Source: Coniella vitis | Lineage: Eukaryota > Ascomycota > Sordariomycetes > Diaporthales > Schizoparmaceae | DNA length: 64,000 nucleotides | Direction: 5' to 3' | Assembly: GCA_011317545.1 (NCBI GenBank) | Contig: WUJK01000002.1 | Span: 4,464,001-4,528,000 of the forward strand | In this document: positions 45,830 through 55,781 of the stretch, piece after piece | Layout of the letters: each line of letters starts with the position of its first letter | Position numbering within the stretch: the first letter of the stretch is position 1 | Made by a program: the position numbers and the translations under genes | The notes under the pieces: model-generated | Database searches by the model: none | Told to the model about the DNA's origin: nothing | What the model saw: the letters and a program-made list of their open reading frames with translations, nothing else

Positions 45830-47454
45830 TTACTATTTCGACCATTAGTATACTATTACACAAACACAAAGGGTTGACATGTACACCACAATGGGGGAGG
45901 GAAAAGAAAACTCACGCAAGACAGATCGTATCTCTGCTCGACAGCAAAGAGATCGCCAGCAGGGAAGATACCAAAGTCCGGGTTGGCCTCGCCGTTCTGG
46001 GACTCTTGCAGGTCGTACCACCACAGGTTGATGTTGGAGGCGACCAGCTCGCAGGCAATCTCCTTCCAGTAGGTGCGGGCGTTGGCGACGCTCGACACGG
46101 CCTCGCCAAAGTTCTCGCCGGCCGCCGGCCAGCCCGTCTCGCTGACCCAGACGGGCTTGCCCTGCGCAATGGCGTTGGTCTTGTTGAGGCCGGTGTAGAA
46201 GAGCTCATGCGCGTTCTCAATGGCGTTGCCGTTGGAGCTCTCCCAGTAGGGGTAGCCGTCGAAGCCGATCCAGTCAATGTGCTCGATGATCTTGGTGTTG
46301 GTCGCGTTCTCAAACGAGTCGTACGTGTCGACGTGGCCGACGGGGACGTCGGCCAGCGCGGTGCCCTCGATGGCCGTGCGCACCTGCGCGATGTAGTCGA
46401 TGAGCGCGTCGACGCCCACGCCCGGGTCGCTGGCGTCGCCCTCGGCGTCGCGGTACAGGTCTTCGCTGCCGACCGAGATGCCCTGGACCAGGTCGGTGAA
46501 CTGGCTGCCGTAGGTGGTGATGGCGGACTGCAGCGCGGCAATCTCATTGGTGATGGCCGAGGTGCTGCCCGACACCCACAGGCCCAGCAGCAGGCTGGTG
46601 TTGGTGGCAATGGCGGCGGGGATGGCCTCGATCGGGGTGTTTGTGGTGTCGTACTGGACTGTAGTGGTGGACGTTAGAGCCTCGATACTCGAGCAAACGA
46701 TTTCTCATGTGCGCGCGACTGTGAAGGGACCTTGTTTCCCCACACAAGATGGCAGGCCACTATCTCTCTCTCTCTCTCTCTCTCTCTTTTCTCCGGCTCG
46801 GTAATGGACCCCATGTCTCGCATCCTTGGAACAGGGACCCTGGACGGGTGTGGCTGCAGATGGGAGACGTGGGAGTGCTCTCTTTTAATATGCTACTTTG
46901 AGACTGGCGTCCTTTCGTGGCCCAACCAGTGGCTGGGCTGCCTTGCCTACCCGGGAGAGAAAGAGGTGCTTTGTGTGGGGGTACATTTATATATATATAA
47001 ATCCAAAGAATCAAGAGTCAAACTCACTCATAGTGTACAGACGGGCACTGTTCCAACCCGTCGTGTTGGTCAGATCCTGGGCACGCTCAAACTCATACTC
47101 AAAGTCGGCCTGCTTCTTGGCTGTGTAGTCGAGGAAGAAGGCAGCATAGTTGAAGCCCTTGATGCCAGAGTTGGCGGCGCTCACGGCCGCAGAGCTCGTA
47201 GCAACGGCAGACGCCGAGGACACAGCAGAAGCAGACACAGCGGCAGCCGAGGACACAGCAGCCGCCGAGGACACAGCAGAAGCAGACACAGCAGCCGCCG
47301 AGGACACGGCAGAAACCGCCGAGCTGGACGCGACCAGGGCGGCAGCGCTGGAAGCAGCTGGGTATGTGCTCGAGGCAGTCGAGGCCTGGTAGACGGAGGA
47401 GGCGGCCGTGGCCACGGTGGCAATGGCCGAAGCACTCTTCTTGGCGCAAACCAT
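45830..47454 (-). CDS. GH17 beta-1,3-glucanase-like cell-wall protein with Ala/Ser-rich N-terminus
   Basis: Exons 47028-47454 and 45916-46658 plus a 3-nt terminal exon (45830-45832) encode about 390 aa ending ...YDLSC. The first about 95 residues are an Ala/Ser/Val tract (SSAVSAVSSAAAVSASAVSS), then the GH17 barrel starts at SGIKGFNYAAFF. Catalytic candidates are Glu in ISVGSEDLYRD (acid/base; family VGNE) and Glu in WVSETGWPAAGE (nucleophile). IDWIGFDGYPYWE and NINLWWYDLQESQNG are further family features. GH17 fungal proteins cleave or transfer beta-1,3-glucan in the wall. No strong signal peptide is seen at MVCAKKSASAIATVATAASS, and the Ala/Ser region may act as a weak one or as a stalk. 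The terminal splice is inferred from a GTGAGT donor and a TACTAATGG branch point before AAATAG|TAA. Confidence 0.86.
46761..46788. repeat. CT dinucleotide repeat within the GH17 gene's first intron
   Basis: About fourteen CT units on the plus strand lie in the 369-nt intron (46659-47027) between the two coding exons. This is simple-sequence DNA in a longer than usual intron for this window. Confidence 0.85.
47208..47312. repeat. Coding tandem repeat (Ala/Ser/Val-rich) in the GH17 gene
   Basis: Near-identical units of the type GAGGACACAGCAGAAGCAGA and GCAGCCGCCGAGGACACAGC alternate on the plus strand. They encode repeated SAAAVSASAVSS-like peptides on the minus strand. The unit structure suggests expansion by slippage or recombination and probable length variation between strains. 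Confidence 0.75.
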
Positions 47455-47869
47455 TTTGAATTGTGGTGTGGTGTGGTGTGGTGAGAGAGAGAAGAGGTAA
47501 CGGTCTGTCTGGTCGACGATGATAGAACAAATGAACGTTGGTGTTGTGGGTGGGTGTGGTTGGCAGAAACGAGTGTCGTTTAGAGTATTAACAATATAGC
47601 TAGCAGCTTAGTCTAATAATCTAAAAAGAAAAGAGTCTATAAAAAGAGTGTGGTTGAAACCCAGGAGGGAAGTCTTCTCAAAAAGTGACGAAGAGTGGTG
47701 TGGGCGTGGAAGGAAGGCCTTTTTCTTTCTCTCTTGACGCTGGCCGAAGGAAACGAGGCCGGCCACTTATAAAGGTCGTGAACCCTTTTCTCTTACACAC
47801 ATCAAAAGCCCTATGTGCGATTCCACAACGCAGCTCAGGGACAAGGCCCCCCCTCCCCCATCCACAACA

Positions 47870-47910
<41 letters not shown>

Positions 47911-50543
47911 TCGTGGGTCTGGCCTGGGCCTCTGGGTCCATGCAACAGCTGGAAAACCCTCCGGGAATTGTTGATCACCCGCAAGTGTGTCCATCTCGTA
48001 TTTCCTGATTGCGGTAGGCCACGCACTCTCGAACCGGAATGACTGGCTCCAAGTGGAGCGCACAAAGGGGCGACATGTCCACGCCTAGCAGCGGCAGCGG
48101 GTCGTGTTTTTGCTGGGGAACTGTGGATACAGCTCGTCTCTTTCTTCGTACAGTATGGAGAAGCGCGAACTATAACGCTGTATGCGCCGAGTATGCTGCG
48201 AGGGCCTCTCTCGTTTTTGGCTCGCACACAGTCTGACGAAGGCGCCAACCCACAGCCATGGCCATGAATCATTGGGTTCCTGTCAGTGGTTCAAGATCCC
48301 GGGACAAGATGTCAGCGAACAGACACACTTACTCAACCACTTGCTCTATGAAACATCGGCCCGCCGTGTGTGAGCCGAGTGGCCGTCCAGTGCCCCGCGG
48401 CCAAGCCCATCCAGGGCCGTGGACTGTGTACAGACCGCCTAGAGCGACCGCTACAGAGAGAAAGGGTCAAGAGGGCCTCAGCGGGCTGGCTCTAGGGGTG
48501 ATTTGCTGGTGGCCCGCCTACCGGGGCAAGCCTCAGGGCCGCCGGTGGCTTGACCGCAGCAGTGAAGAGACCAACGGCACAGTCCAAGCCGAGAACGCCC
48601 GCCTGCAGGGCTGCACCGTGCTGCGCCACCCCGAGTTTTTCATTGCATTTTCTACAGGGCATTTCAGGGGGGGGGGGTTGTTTTGCTGGTACCAATAGTT
48701 TTGTGTAGAAAAAAGCTGGGGCCCATTTGCGGCTCTCTAAAGAACTGCTGCCCACTGGCACACTACCTCCTGAGAGCACCAGCCAGCAGCGTGAACTGTT
48801 GACGGAAAGGTTAAACAAAGTAAGCCTACCATTTGTAGCCAATATCCAATATCGAGCCTCGCTCAATCTGGACATAGGATTATTGATACAATACCGCCAG
48901 CACAAGATAGTTGCATGGAGGCCACCACACGAAATTGCACAAACCACCACCCAGACGCTTTCGACAGAGTGCAATCTGCTCGCCTGGGCACCACTTTTCT
49001 ATTCTTGGGAGGCTGGGTGGGTTTGGATCGGGCTGCCGTTCATTCCGCTTAATGGTTTATTAGAATTAATCTGCAAATTCCCGCTCCAGCCCTACCCGAA
49101 GGGGGCTTTGGCAGCCTACCACTACCACGGCTGTCCAGCCCACTCGGGGCGGACGGCAGAGGGGGGATTCCCTTTCAGAAGCACGTGCTCCCACGTTGCA
49201 TACAGTATGGAGAAGCTCGAGTCTGTACCTGCATGCAGTCCAGCAGTACTATATACAGTATGAACGCTGCAAAGGAAAGCTTGTTGATGATCCCATTCAA
49301 CACTAGCTGTCTGGCTTATTAGCCTGCGTTTTTCTTTTTTTCTTTTTTTTCTTTTTCTTTCCTGGCTCCATCGTCCTTGCAGATCGGACATATTCACCTG
49401 TTCATCCAGTCTCAATCGGCTCTTCCGTTGTCTGGTTCGCTTTCCCTGGCAAAAAGACTGGGCCTCTTGTCGAATTCTCAGGGGTTTCTTGGCCTTCTTG
49501 AGGGTGAACCTTGACGAGTATTGTCCTACGATGATGCAAAGCCCTCTCCCTGGCCATTCAGAGTCATAAGACTGCCCGATATCCTGCCATGTATAGCCTT
49601 TGCATTGTACTCTACTATCGATGCTCTCTGGACAGCCCCTCCAAACAGCCCAAAGGGCCAAGCGCGCGCTTCCACATCTTGGACATCCTCAGCAGGATCG
49701 TCTTGCATGGCGATGCATCTTTTCCTCGCTGCGATTCTTGCCGTGGGCACCGTCAGCCGCCCTGACCTGTTCTCCCACAACAAAACAGGCGAGTCAGCTT
49801 CTCGTCGACAGACGAGTCTCGGCCAGATCAAACCCTGACTTGTGTTTTTGGTTTTCCACATTTATTCTCCTTGCGCGATTGCATCATGTGTTGCTTGATC
49901 GCCGGCAAAAATTCTTCACGGGGCTTGACGGGTGGTGTGCCGGTCAAACTTGACCGAATTGGGCATCCTGGACGCTGATTGGGTGACGAACGACTGTACC
50001 AAAGTACCAGAGTACACGGTACAGTCTCGGGTACCTGACAGCGGGCTTACATAATAGTACAGCACCTCATCAGCTGCTGATCACACGACTACTAGTCGAT
50101 TAGCAGTCTAGCTTCCCGGTTCGAGTCGTCACCACCGTCACCCAATCCTGCACGTGCTTGTCTAGACCGCGGGGACAAGAAAGATGTGCAGCAAAGCTCC
50201 AACAGGCGTGGCTTGGCTTGTCGGCAGTTTGGCACTTGGCACCTGGACAGCAGACTCTTCTTTTTTCTTTCTCTCTCATTAGTCTCGAACGTTGAACCCC
50301 ATCATCTGATGCCTGCCAGCCCTACCTGTTCACAGAAACGAACACCTATCGCCATGGCCAGAACACACACACACAGGTAGGCAGGGTGATGGCCCTGCAG
50401 TTTGGCCGTCTGACTCGCTAGTTAGACAAAAGCATGAAGACGTCCCAGTCTTGTCTCGCATCGGCGGTGCTCAAATCGCTTGCACATCTTTGCTGGGCGA
50501 AATCACCGCCAGACGTTAACAAGACCCCGACGGAGGGCTAATT
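47455..50543. other. Intergenic region, nothing recognised
   Basis: About 3 kb upstream of the GH17 gene and downstream of the zinc-finger gene. It includes candidate TATA-like sequences on the minus strand (TATAAG near 47766, TATAG near 47637), a (CAGC)10 microsatellite at 47871-47910, poly-G (48667-48677) and T-rich tracts (49327-49360). No gene or RNA is supported. Confidence 0.5.
47871..47910. repeat. Tetranucleotide (CAGC)10 microsatellite
   Basis: Ten tandem CAGC units lie about 415-455 nt upstream of the GH17 start codon, within its presumed promoter. They give false Pro-Ala-Ser-Gln or Trp-Leu-Ala-Gly frames. Confidence 0.92.
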
Positions 50544-51607
50544 TTAAAACGCAATACGGCGGTCGCCACTGATGAGGCCGTTGAACTTGCTCTGAACCTG
50601 CTCGAAGCGCTGAAAGCCGCAAGTCTGGCTTTCCAGGTGGTTGATGATAGCAGCCAGTGTTTTGAAATCCATACGGCAAGCTCGGTTGGGGCAGTGGTAC
50701 AAGGCTTGCTGGTCTGCGAGTGAGAGAGTCAGAAAAGGGAGTTCGATAACCTGTTGGGTCTTTGCACCAACACTCGACGACATGACTCGGGGGCAGTGAG
50801 GTGAGACGCCGCTCAATTGTTACAAGAAGACGAGGAAAAGCAAAACGTACGGACTGGCGAGTTCAAGTGCATGTTCAAGCCATGGAGACTCGAAAAGTCG
50901 CGGTGGCAAAGGTAGCACTCGTAGGCATCGCCGTTCCACGATCTGCCGTTGGCCTGGTACTGCGGCGACCCGTGCCAGTCGAGGAGCCTCTTGGAGAGGA
51001 CGCCCTGCGGGTCCTTGGAGCGCACCAGGCGGTAGATTTCGTCGCGGCCGACGCCCCGAGCCTGCGGGCACGAGCCCGTCTCGAGGTGGTGGGCCACTCC
51101 CGTCGTCGTGGTGAAGCCCTTTTGGCAGAACGGGCAGTTCAGCTGCGTGCCTCGGTGGGTGCGCGAGTTGAGGTGCTTTTGAAGGCGTGTTATTAGTTCA
51201 GGCCCTTTTTACACCCCATCACACCTGCACGTAGGTCGTACAGCTTCTTGAGCCAGCCTCAACGCTCATGTAATGAAGGCATGGCTTACCATCTTGACGT
51301 TGTTGTAGCTGGCGTAGTGACGATCGCAGTCTCCGCAGTAGTAGTGGGTGTCTATTTCATGCTCGCTGCGGTCGTCCTCCGTCGGCCAGGTCTCGGTGCA
51401 AATGGCGCATTCGTACGCAAAGTGGTTCTTGACGTCCATGTGCTGGTCGCACGCTGCGTGGCTGTCGAACCATCGCGGGCAGCGCGAGCACTCAAAGCGC
51501 GGCGCAGCGTGGCCCGTGGCGCGACAGTGGTTGTCCCTGGCCTTGCACCCGGCAGCAAACGCTCTGCCGCACGTCCAGCACTCGAACCACCCGTAGCCGC
51601 CAGGCAT
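50544..51607 (-). CDS. Multi-C2H2 zinc-finger protein
   Basis: Three exons (51290-51607, 50851-51175, 50544-50713) encode about 270 aa. Zinc-binding motifs occur in order: FECWTCGRAFAAGCKARDNHCRATGH, FECSRCPRWFDSHAACDQHMDVKNH, YECAICTETWPTEDDRSEHEIDTH, YYCGDCDRHYASYNNVKMHLNSRTH, LNCPFCQKGFTTTTGVAHHLETGSC, YECYLCHRDFSSLHGLNMHLNS and a C-terminal YHCPNRACRMDFKTLAAIINHLESQTCGF. Closely spaced fingers with variable His spacing resemble a fungal C2H2 family often annotated as double-stranded-RNA- or nucleic-acid-binding. The paired fingers spanning introns support the splice model. It probably binds DNA or RNA in the nucleus, and no target can be named. There is no activation domain or additional module. 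Confidence 0.9.
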
Positions 51608-52191
51608 GATGGTGTGGAGGAAGGGCGGGAGGTTTGTGTTTGTTATGCAAACAGAAAGGAGAGGAAAGGCAGACAAGGCGGGGGGAGGAGTAAAAGCAAG
51701 CACGACATCTACCAAGGGAGAGCAAGATAAGGGATCAGAAGCAATGCTATGGACCCTGGCTGTCCATGCATCCATCGCCCAAGGACCCTATCACATGTTG
51801 CCGATGAGATGGATACCTTTCCATGGCCGTAAGGATAGGCATCCAACAGGCTTTCCCTTCCTGGTCGTTCCCTGGAAATAACGACCTCAAAAACCTTACA
51901 ATGGGAGGACAGTACTATAGTATAGGCCACAATGAAGCAAACACGGGACAATCAGGCCTGAGCATATGGAGCATTGGCGCGAAGAATAAGGAAACACGGA
52001 GAAAGTCCGAGTACGATCTGAAATGACACTCCCAAAAAAGAAGAAGTATATTATATGTCCATGTTGCAACTTTTCCGTAGCCACTCTGCTTTGTTGCAAT
52101 GTCCAAGTCACCTTTCCCTCGCTCCCTAAATTGTCAAGTAGATATTTTTGCCCTTCATCAGTAGCGCCCAATCTTGTCACCTCTGCCGACC
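51608..52191. other. Intergenic region, promoter of the zinc-finger gene
   Basis: Roughly 580 nt between the zinc-finger gene and the GH72-like gene, which lie head to tail on the minus strand. It has no recognised feature. Confidence 0.6.
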
Positions 52192-53904
52192 TCATGCTAG
52201 AATCGCTCTGGGCCGGGCCACTAATTCTCGCTCAATATCCTCGGCTTCTTCGATTCGCACCTCCAGCCACGCCTTCTCGTCGAGTCCCTTCCTGATTCTA
52301 GCCCAGTCTGCCAAGCTGTACGGTAGCGCATGGCCTGCCTTCCAGTGGCTCGACAGCGGCGGAATATCTTTGGGCCTGCTCACGTGCTGTGCCTCCTGGC
52401 GAACAGTCACCTTCTCTGCCTGTTGTTGTGTTCTCGCAGCCAATGCCTCGGCGGCCTCCAGCCGTGTCTTGAGACTGTCAAAGTCGGCGAGCTTGGTGAG
52501 ACCTCTGCCGACTATGGCTGTTTCCTCCTGCACCAGGCCGTATCCCCAGTGGCCTGTTCTGTTCTCCTTGCAGTTGTAGAACTCGTAGGCTATGCCTCCG
52601 GAAAAGACCGCGGTCATGGCCGGGGAGTAGATGGCGGCCGTCTCTTGGAAGATGCGTTTGCCGCATGCACCCAGGTTGCAGCCGTATTGCGAAAAGAAGA
52701 TGGGGATGCTTGTGTTTGAGAAGGTCTTGAGCTGTGTTGGTGTCTGTGGTCAGCGGCCTCAGTGTTCTTCCCTAGATTCATCCACAGAATTATACTCACC
52801 TCTGCCTCGTAGCCAGCCAGCTGCATTGTAGAGCGGCCACACCAGTTGAAGTTTGCGTACTATCACCCACGAGTCTCGGGTCAGCCACAGCAAGCAATGT
52901 CGAGATGTACATCTCGGGGCACACACGAGGGTGCAGAAAGGCTTACAGAAAAGAAATCAATTGCTTCCTCTTCAGGACCCGCCGTGAAGTAGTCATATGT
53001 TGTTTTTAATATCAGTCTGCCGTTTGACGCACTGTAGCCCACTATGCGCGACACACCCCAGAAGTCAGTAATTACCCAAGATCCAGACTTCTCCTTCCTT
53101 CAGCTCGCATGGTGTCCTTACCTGGGAGTTGCCGCTGGTCCAGAGTCTTGGCTGCCGTCGCCATGTACCTCTTGATGTCGCGAATCACCGTCTTGATCAT
53201 GGGAGCTGCCGAGGTGGAGTAGATTGTGCTTAGGGCCCCGTTGGCGACGATGACGCCCATTGTGTTGGAGAATTGCGACATGCAGTCCACGGTGGCGAAG
53301 CAGTCTTCTAGCAGTTGCGCGGTGTAAGGGCGGAAGGCTGTGGTGGTCCCAGCACCGTCTGTGGTGCTTGCTGCGGTTGGCAGACTCTGTATATTGGACA
53401 TGTGGTGTCAGTTTAATGCGTCTTTGAAGTCCGACTCATTTCAGCCGAGACTCACCACGAGGACATGTATTCCAGCATTCTCCAAGGCCTTCATCGCTCT
53501 CTCGTGTGGTTGTGAAGGATCGATGTGATCTAGCCCGGAGGGCACAATCAGTCCATTGTCGGGGCCTGGGATAGCATCGTTGTTGTTCACGAATGACTTA
53601 CCGACAAACAGCACGTTGAGTCTCAATTCTCTGAAGAGGCAGATATCCCGCTCGAGATCCCGCAGACGGGCGTCCACAAGCGGATCGTGAGCATCTTGAT
53701 CGTGCAGCCGGTACACGACACCCTTGATCAGGAACTGGTGCAAACAACACATCACACTTTAGTACACTCGAGCCTTGGGTCACAGTATTGATGAAAAGTT
53801 CCTGGGTGCCTTACCCGTTCGCCGTCCTTGCAAAAGAAGCGCCCCTGGATAGCAACGGGGGAAGTGCTTGGGGTTTGCGCCATTGTGGTATGCATTGAGG
53901 TCAT
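52192..53904 (-). CDS. GH72-like (Gas/GEL) protein, predicted catalytically inactive and non-secreted
   Basis: Seven exons (53815-53904, 53602-53734, 53456-53529, 53122-53386, 52947-53041, 52800-52859, 52192-52731) encode about 418 aa. The GH72 fold is clear: GRFFCKDGERFLIKGVVYR, DHIDPSQPHERAMKALENAGIHVLV, AAPMIKTVIRDIKRYM, PVGYSASNG, NFNWCGRSTMQLAGYE, IPIFFSQYGCN and YSPAMTAVFSGGIAYEF. Active members are beta-1,3-glucanosyltransferases that elongate wall glucan. Here the acid/base Glu of the family's GNEV motif is Gly (VANGAL, about residue 149), and the nucleophile Glu of FFSEYGCN is Gln (about 254, codon CAA). There is no signal peptide and no GPI tail. The C-terminus is charged and helix-forming (LEAAEALAARTQQQAEKV). 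I infer a cytosolic pseudoenzyme. Frame and splice sites are intact, so it is not an obvious pseudogene. Confidence 0.88.
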
Positions 53905-54066
53905 CCAGTGACTTTGACGAAGAAGGGATTCAATATAATGGTTCAATATTTGCGAGGATGATCAGAGGTATTCAAACACATCAGAGGAGCATCACTTGTT
54001 GTTGCTGATCTTGCCGCCACCCGATGGCCTGCGAGACAGCAAAGTACAGGCTGCCGCTGGTGCTCC

Positions 54067-54073
54067 TTTTATA
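54067..54073 (-). promoter_or_regulatory. TATA-like element upstream of the GH72-like gene
   Basis: TATAAAA on the minus strand, about 165 nt before the first ATG of the GH72-like gene. It suggests that the gene is still transcribed. Confidence 0.3.
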
Positions 54074-54450
54074 CTTGGCGGGAGGCCCTCGTGACGCCTC
54101 CCTTGGCTTGATGCTCACCATCGTCACCCCTTCGGCGACCATACATCATGTGCAACAATCTAGGCCCCAAAGATCCGCTCTTCGCAAGAACGTGATCGAG
54201 CACACGCCATGTGCCGTTTACGTAAAAACGACAACGCAGTCCGACGCACCCGCCTGTTTGGCTGCGTGTTGGCCCAACCCAAACGGAAACAAAGATGAAG
54301 AAACGAGAGCTTTGGTACATTGTCCGGGTCCCAAGACGCCCCGTCTCTTTTTTTCCCCCTGCGGCTTTGTGTGTTGCGCAATGCAGAGAGCCGCCCCCAG
54401 GGACGCGGCTCCTGTTGTTTGCATTACGTACTAAGCCGTTTGACGCCATT

Positions 54451-54496
54451 TCCTGGGGGTAATTTTGGAGTAATTCTGGGGTAATTCTGGGGTAAT
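54451..54496. repeat. Short tandem repeat with unit about TTCTGGGGTAA
   Basis: Four degenerate to exact copies of an 11-12-nt unit, the last two identical (TAATTCTGGGG). It is located upstream of the GH72-like gene in non-coding DNA. Confidence 0.8.
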
Positions 54497-55368
54497 GGGT
54501 CATGCTGCCCGGGCTGCCCCAGCGCCGCGGCGGGTACCTGTCACCTCCCACGCTGTGCTATGTAAGCCTGTAACACCACTTTCCCGCAGCTGAAGAGCTG
54601 GGCATTCTCTTGTCTCTTGGGGGGTGACTGCGGGACTTTGGGGCGTGGAACGGCTGGTTCCCGGCCGGACAACACTCGGCCAGCTCAACCCTCCTGTGCC
54701 CAGTGTCCACGTGCGGTTGCTTGGACCGCAACCCCCTTTTTTTGGTTGGTTTCTGGAACTCGATACTATGTACACCGCAACATTGGCACAGACAAAGAAA
54801 GTATGTAGAAAAAATGTCACAGACCCTAGCGGGCTGGTCAAGGGCATGAGGACCAATGACGGGTGTGGTGTTGCCCTCGTGTTTCCAAAAGTAGAGCAGC
54901 AGACCACACGGGGACTGGCACTATGAGGTCAGGAATCACACGTCAAAGGATCCTGTTCTCCCATTCCACCAGGGAATCTGCCCATCCTCTCGTCAACATG
55001 TTTTAAAAAAGAGATAAGGACTTGTCGCCACTCAAGTAAGACCGACACCCACAATTTTTGCACCCAAAAATGCGAAACACTGGAATTGGACTGTGGCATT
55101 CAGGCCAACTGACGATAAAGTGTCTATCAGGCCCCTGTGAATAGTGGCTTTTCAGAGGTTGATCATTTCTTCTGCGGCACAAGTTCCCTACCTACGTTGT
55201 GTTTTGGTTCCCCGTCGATCATCGTGCCGAATGTTCCCCGATCAAACGTTCCAGAGACACATGCACAATGCGATCGCCGGGTGCGATCTCCGAGATCTGA
55301 TTCCTTCTTTTCTGATCTACGATCTACAAGACATACTTCCCCCGTTGGCAATCTTCTAGAGACTCCTG

Positions 55369-55384
55369 ATAATAATAATAATAA
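55369..55384. repeat. ATA trinucleotide microsatellite
   Basis: About five AAT/ATA units. On the minus strand this gives a poly-Tyr or poly-Leu run in spurious frames. Confidence 0.8.
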
Positions 55385-55472
55385 AAAAGAGAGATTCTCT
55401 GCCGTGTGACTCTGCAGACACTCATCCACGAAACATTCCACAAGGGTTCTTTCCCTTGCGGATTGGCAGCCC

Positions 55473-55781
55473 TCACCAGACGGGACAAATTCCCGACAAC
55501 TTTTTGACGGTCCCGATCGGAAAGTCTCTCGTCTCGACGTAGGATTTCGGTTTGTGCAAAAATTCCATCATTGAAGAGAAAGCAGCAAGACGCCGAGCAC
55601 GCGTTTCGGGGTAGTTGGCATGGCACCGCATCAATATCATTGGTTGTGTTTTGTCCTTATCTGATGTGCCGAGACTTTGAATCTCAGAAACGCACATCAT
55701 GAAGTCGGCGAGAGTCGAGATCGCCTCTTTGTGTAGTAGCTTGGCTAAAGATACTTTAGAGGGCAGATGAGCACGCGCCAT
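55473..55781 (-). CDS. Uncharacterised 102-codon frame, uncertain
   Basis: An ATG-initiated frame (MARAHLPSKVSLAKLLHKEA...) with balanced amino-acid composition and predicted helical stretches. It ends ...TVKKLSGICPVW. A GTGAGG donor-like site overlaps its end, so it may continue in a downstream exon. I could not find a convincing acceptor that keeps frame. No family is recognised. It could be a fragment of a decayed gene or a chance frame. Confidence 0.2.
   Translation of the reverse strand: MARAHLPSKVSLAKLLHKEAISTLADFMMCVSEIQSLGTSDKDKTQPMILMRCHANYPETRARRLAAFSSMMEFLHKPKSYVETRDFPIGTVKKLSGICPVW

Noticed and set aside
45912..46610. Thr/Arg/Ser-rich minus-strand frame
   Set aside because: Out-of-phase shadow of the GH17 catalytic exon.
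48283..48302. GTGGTTCAAGATCCC resembling a tRNA T-loop
   Set aside because: No cloverleaf can be built around it.
50085..50140. GGTTCGAGTC sequence resembling a tRNA T-arm
   Set aside because: The flanking bases do not pair into a T-stem, and no D-arm or acceptor stem can be folded.
54024..54434. 136-codon plus-strand frame with a hydrophobic start, divergent from the GH72-like gene
   Set aside because: The hydrophobic segment is interrupted by charged residues and overlaps the GH72-like promoter. No homology was recognised.
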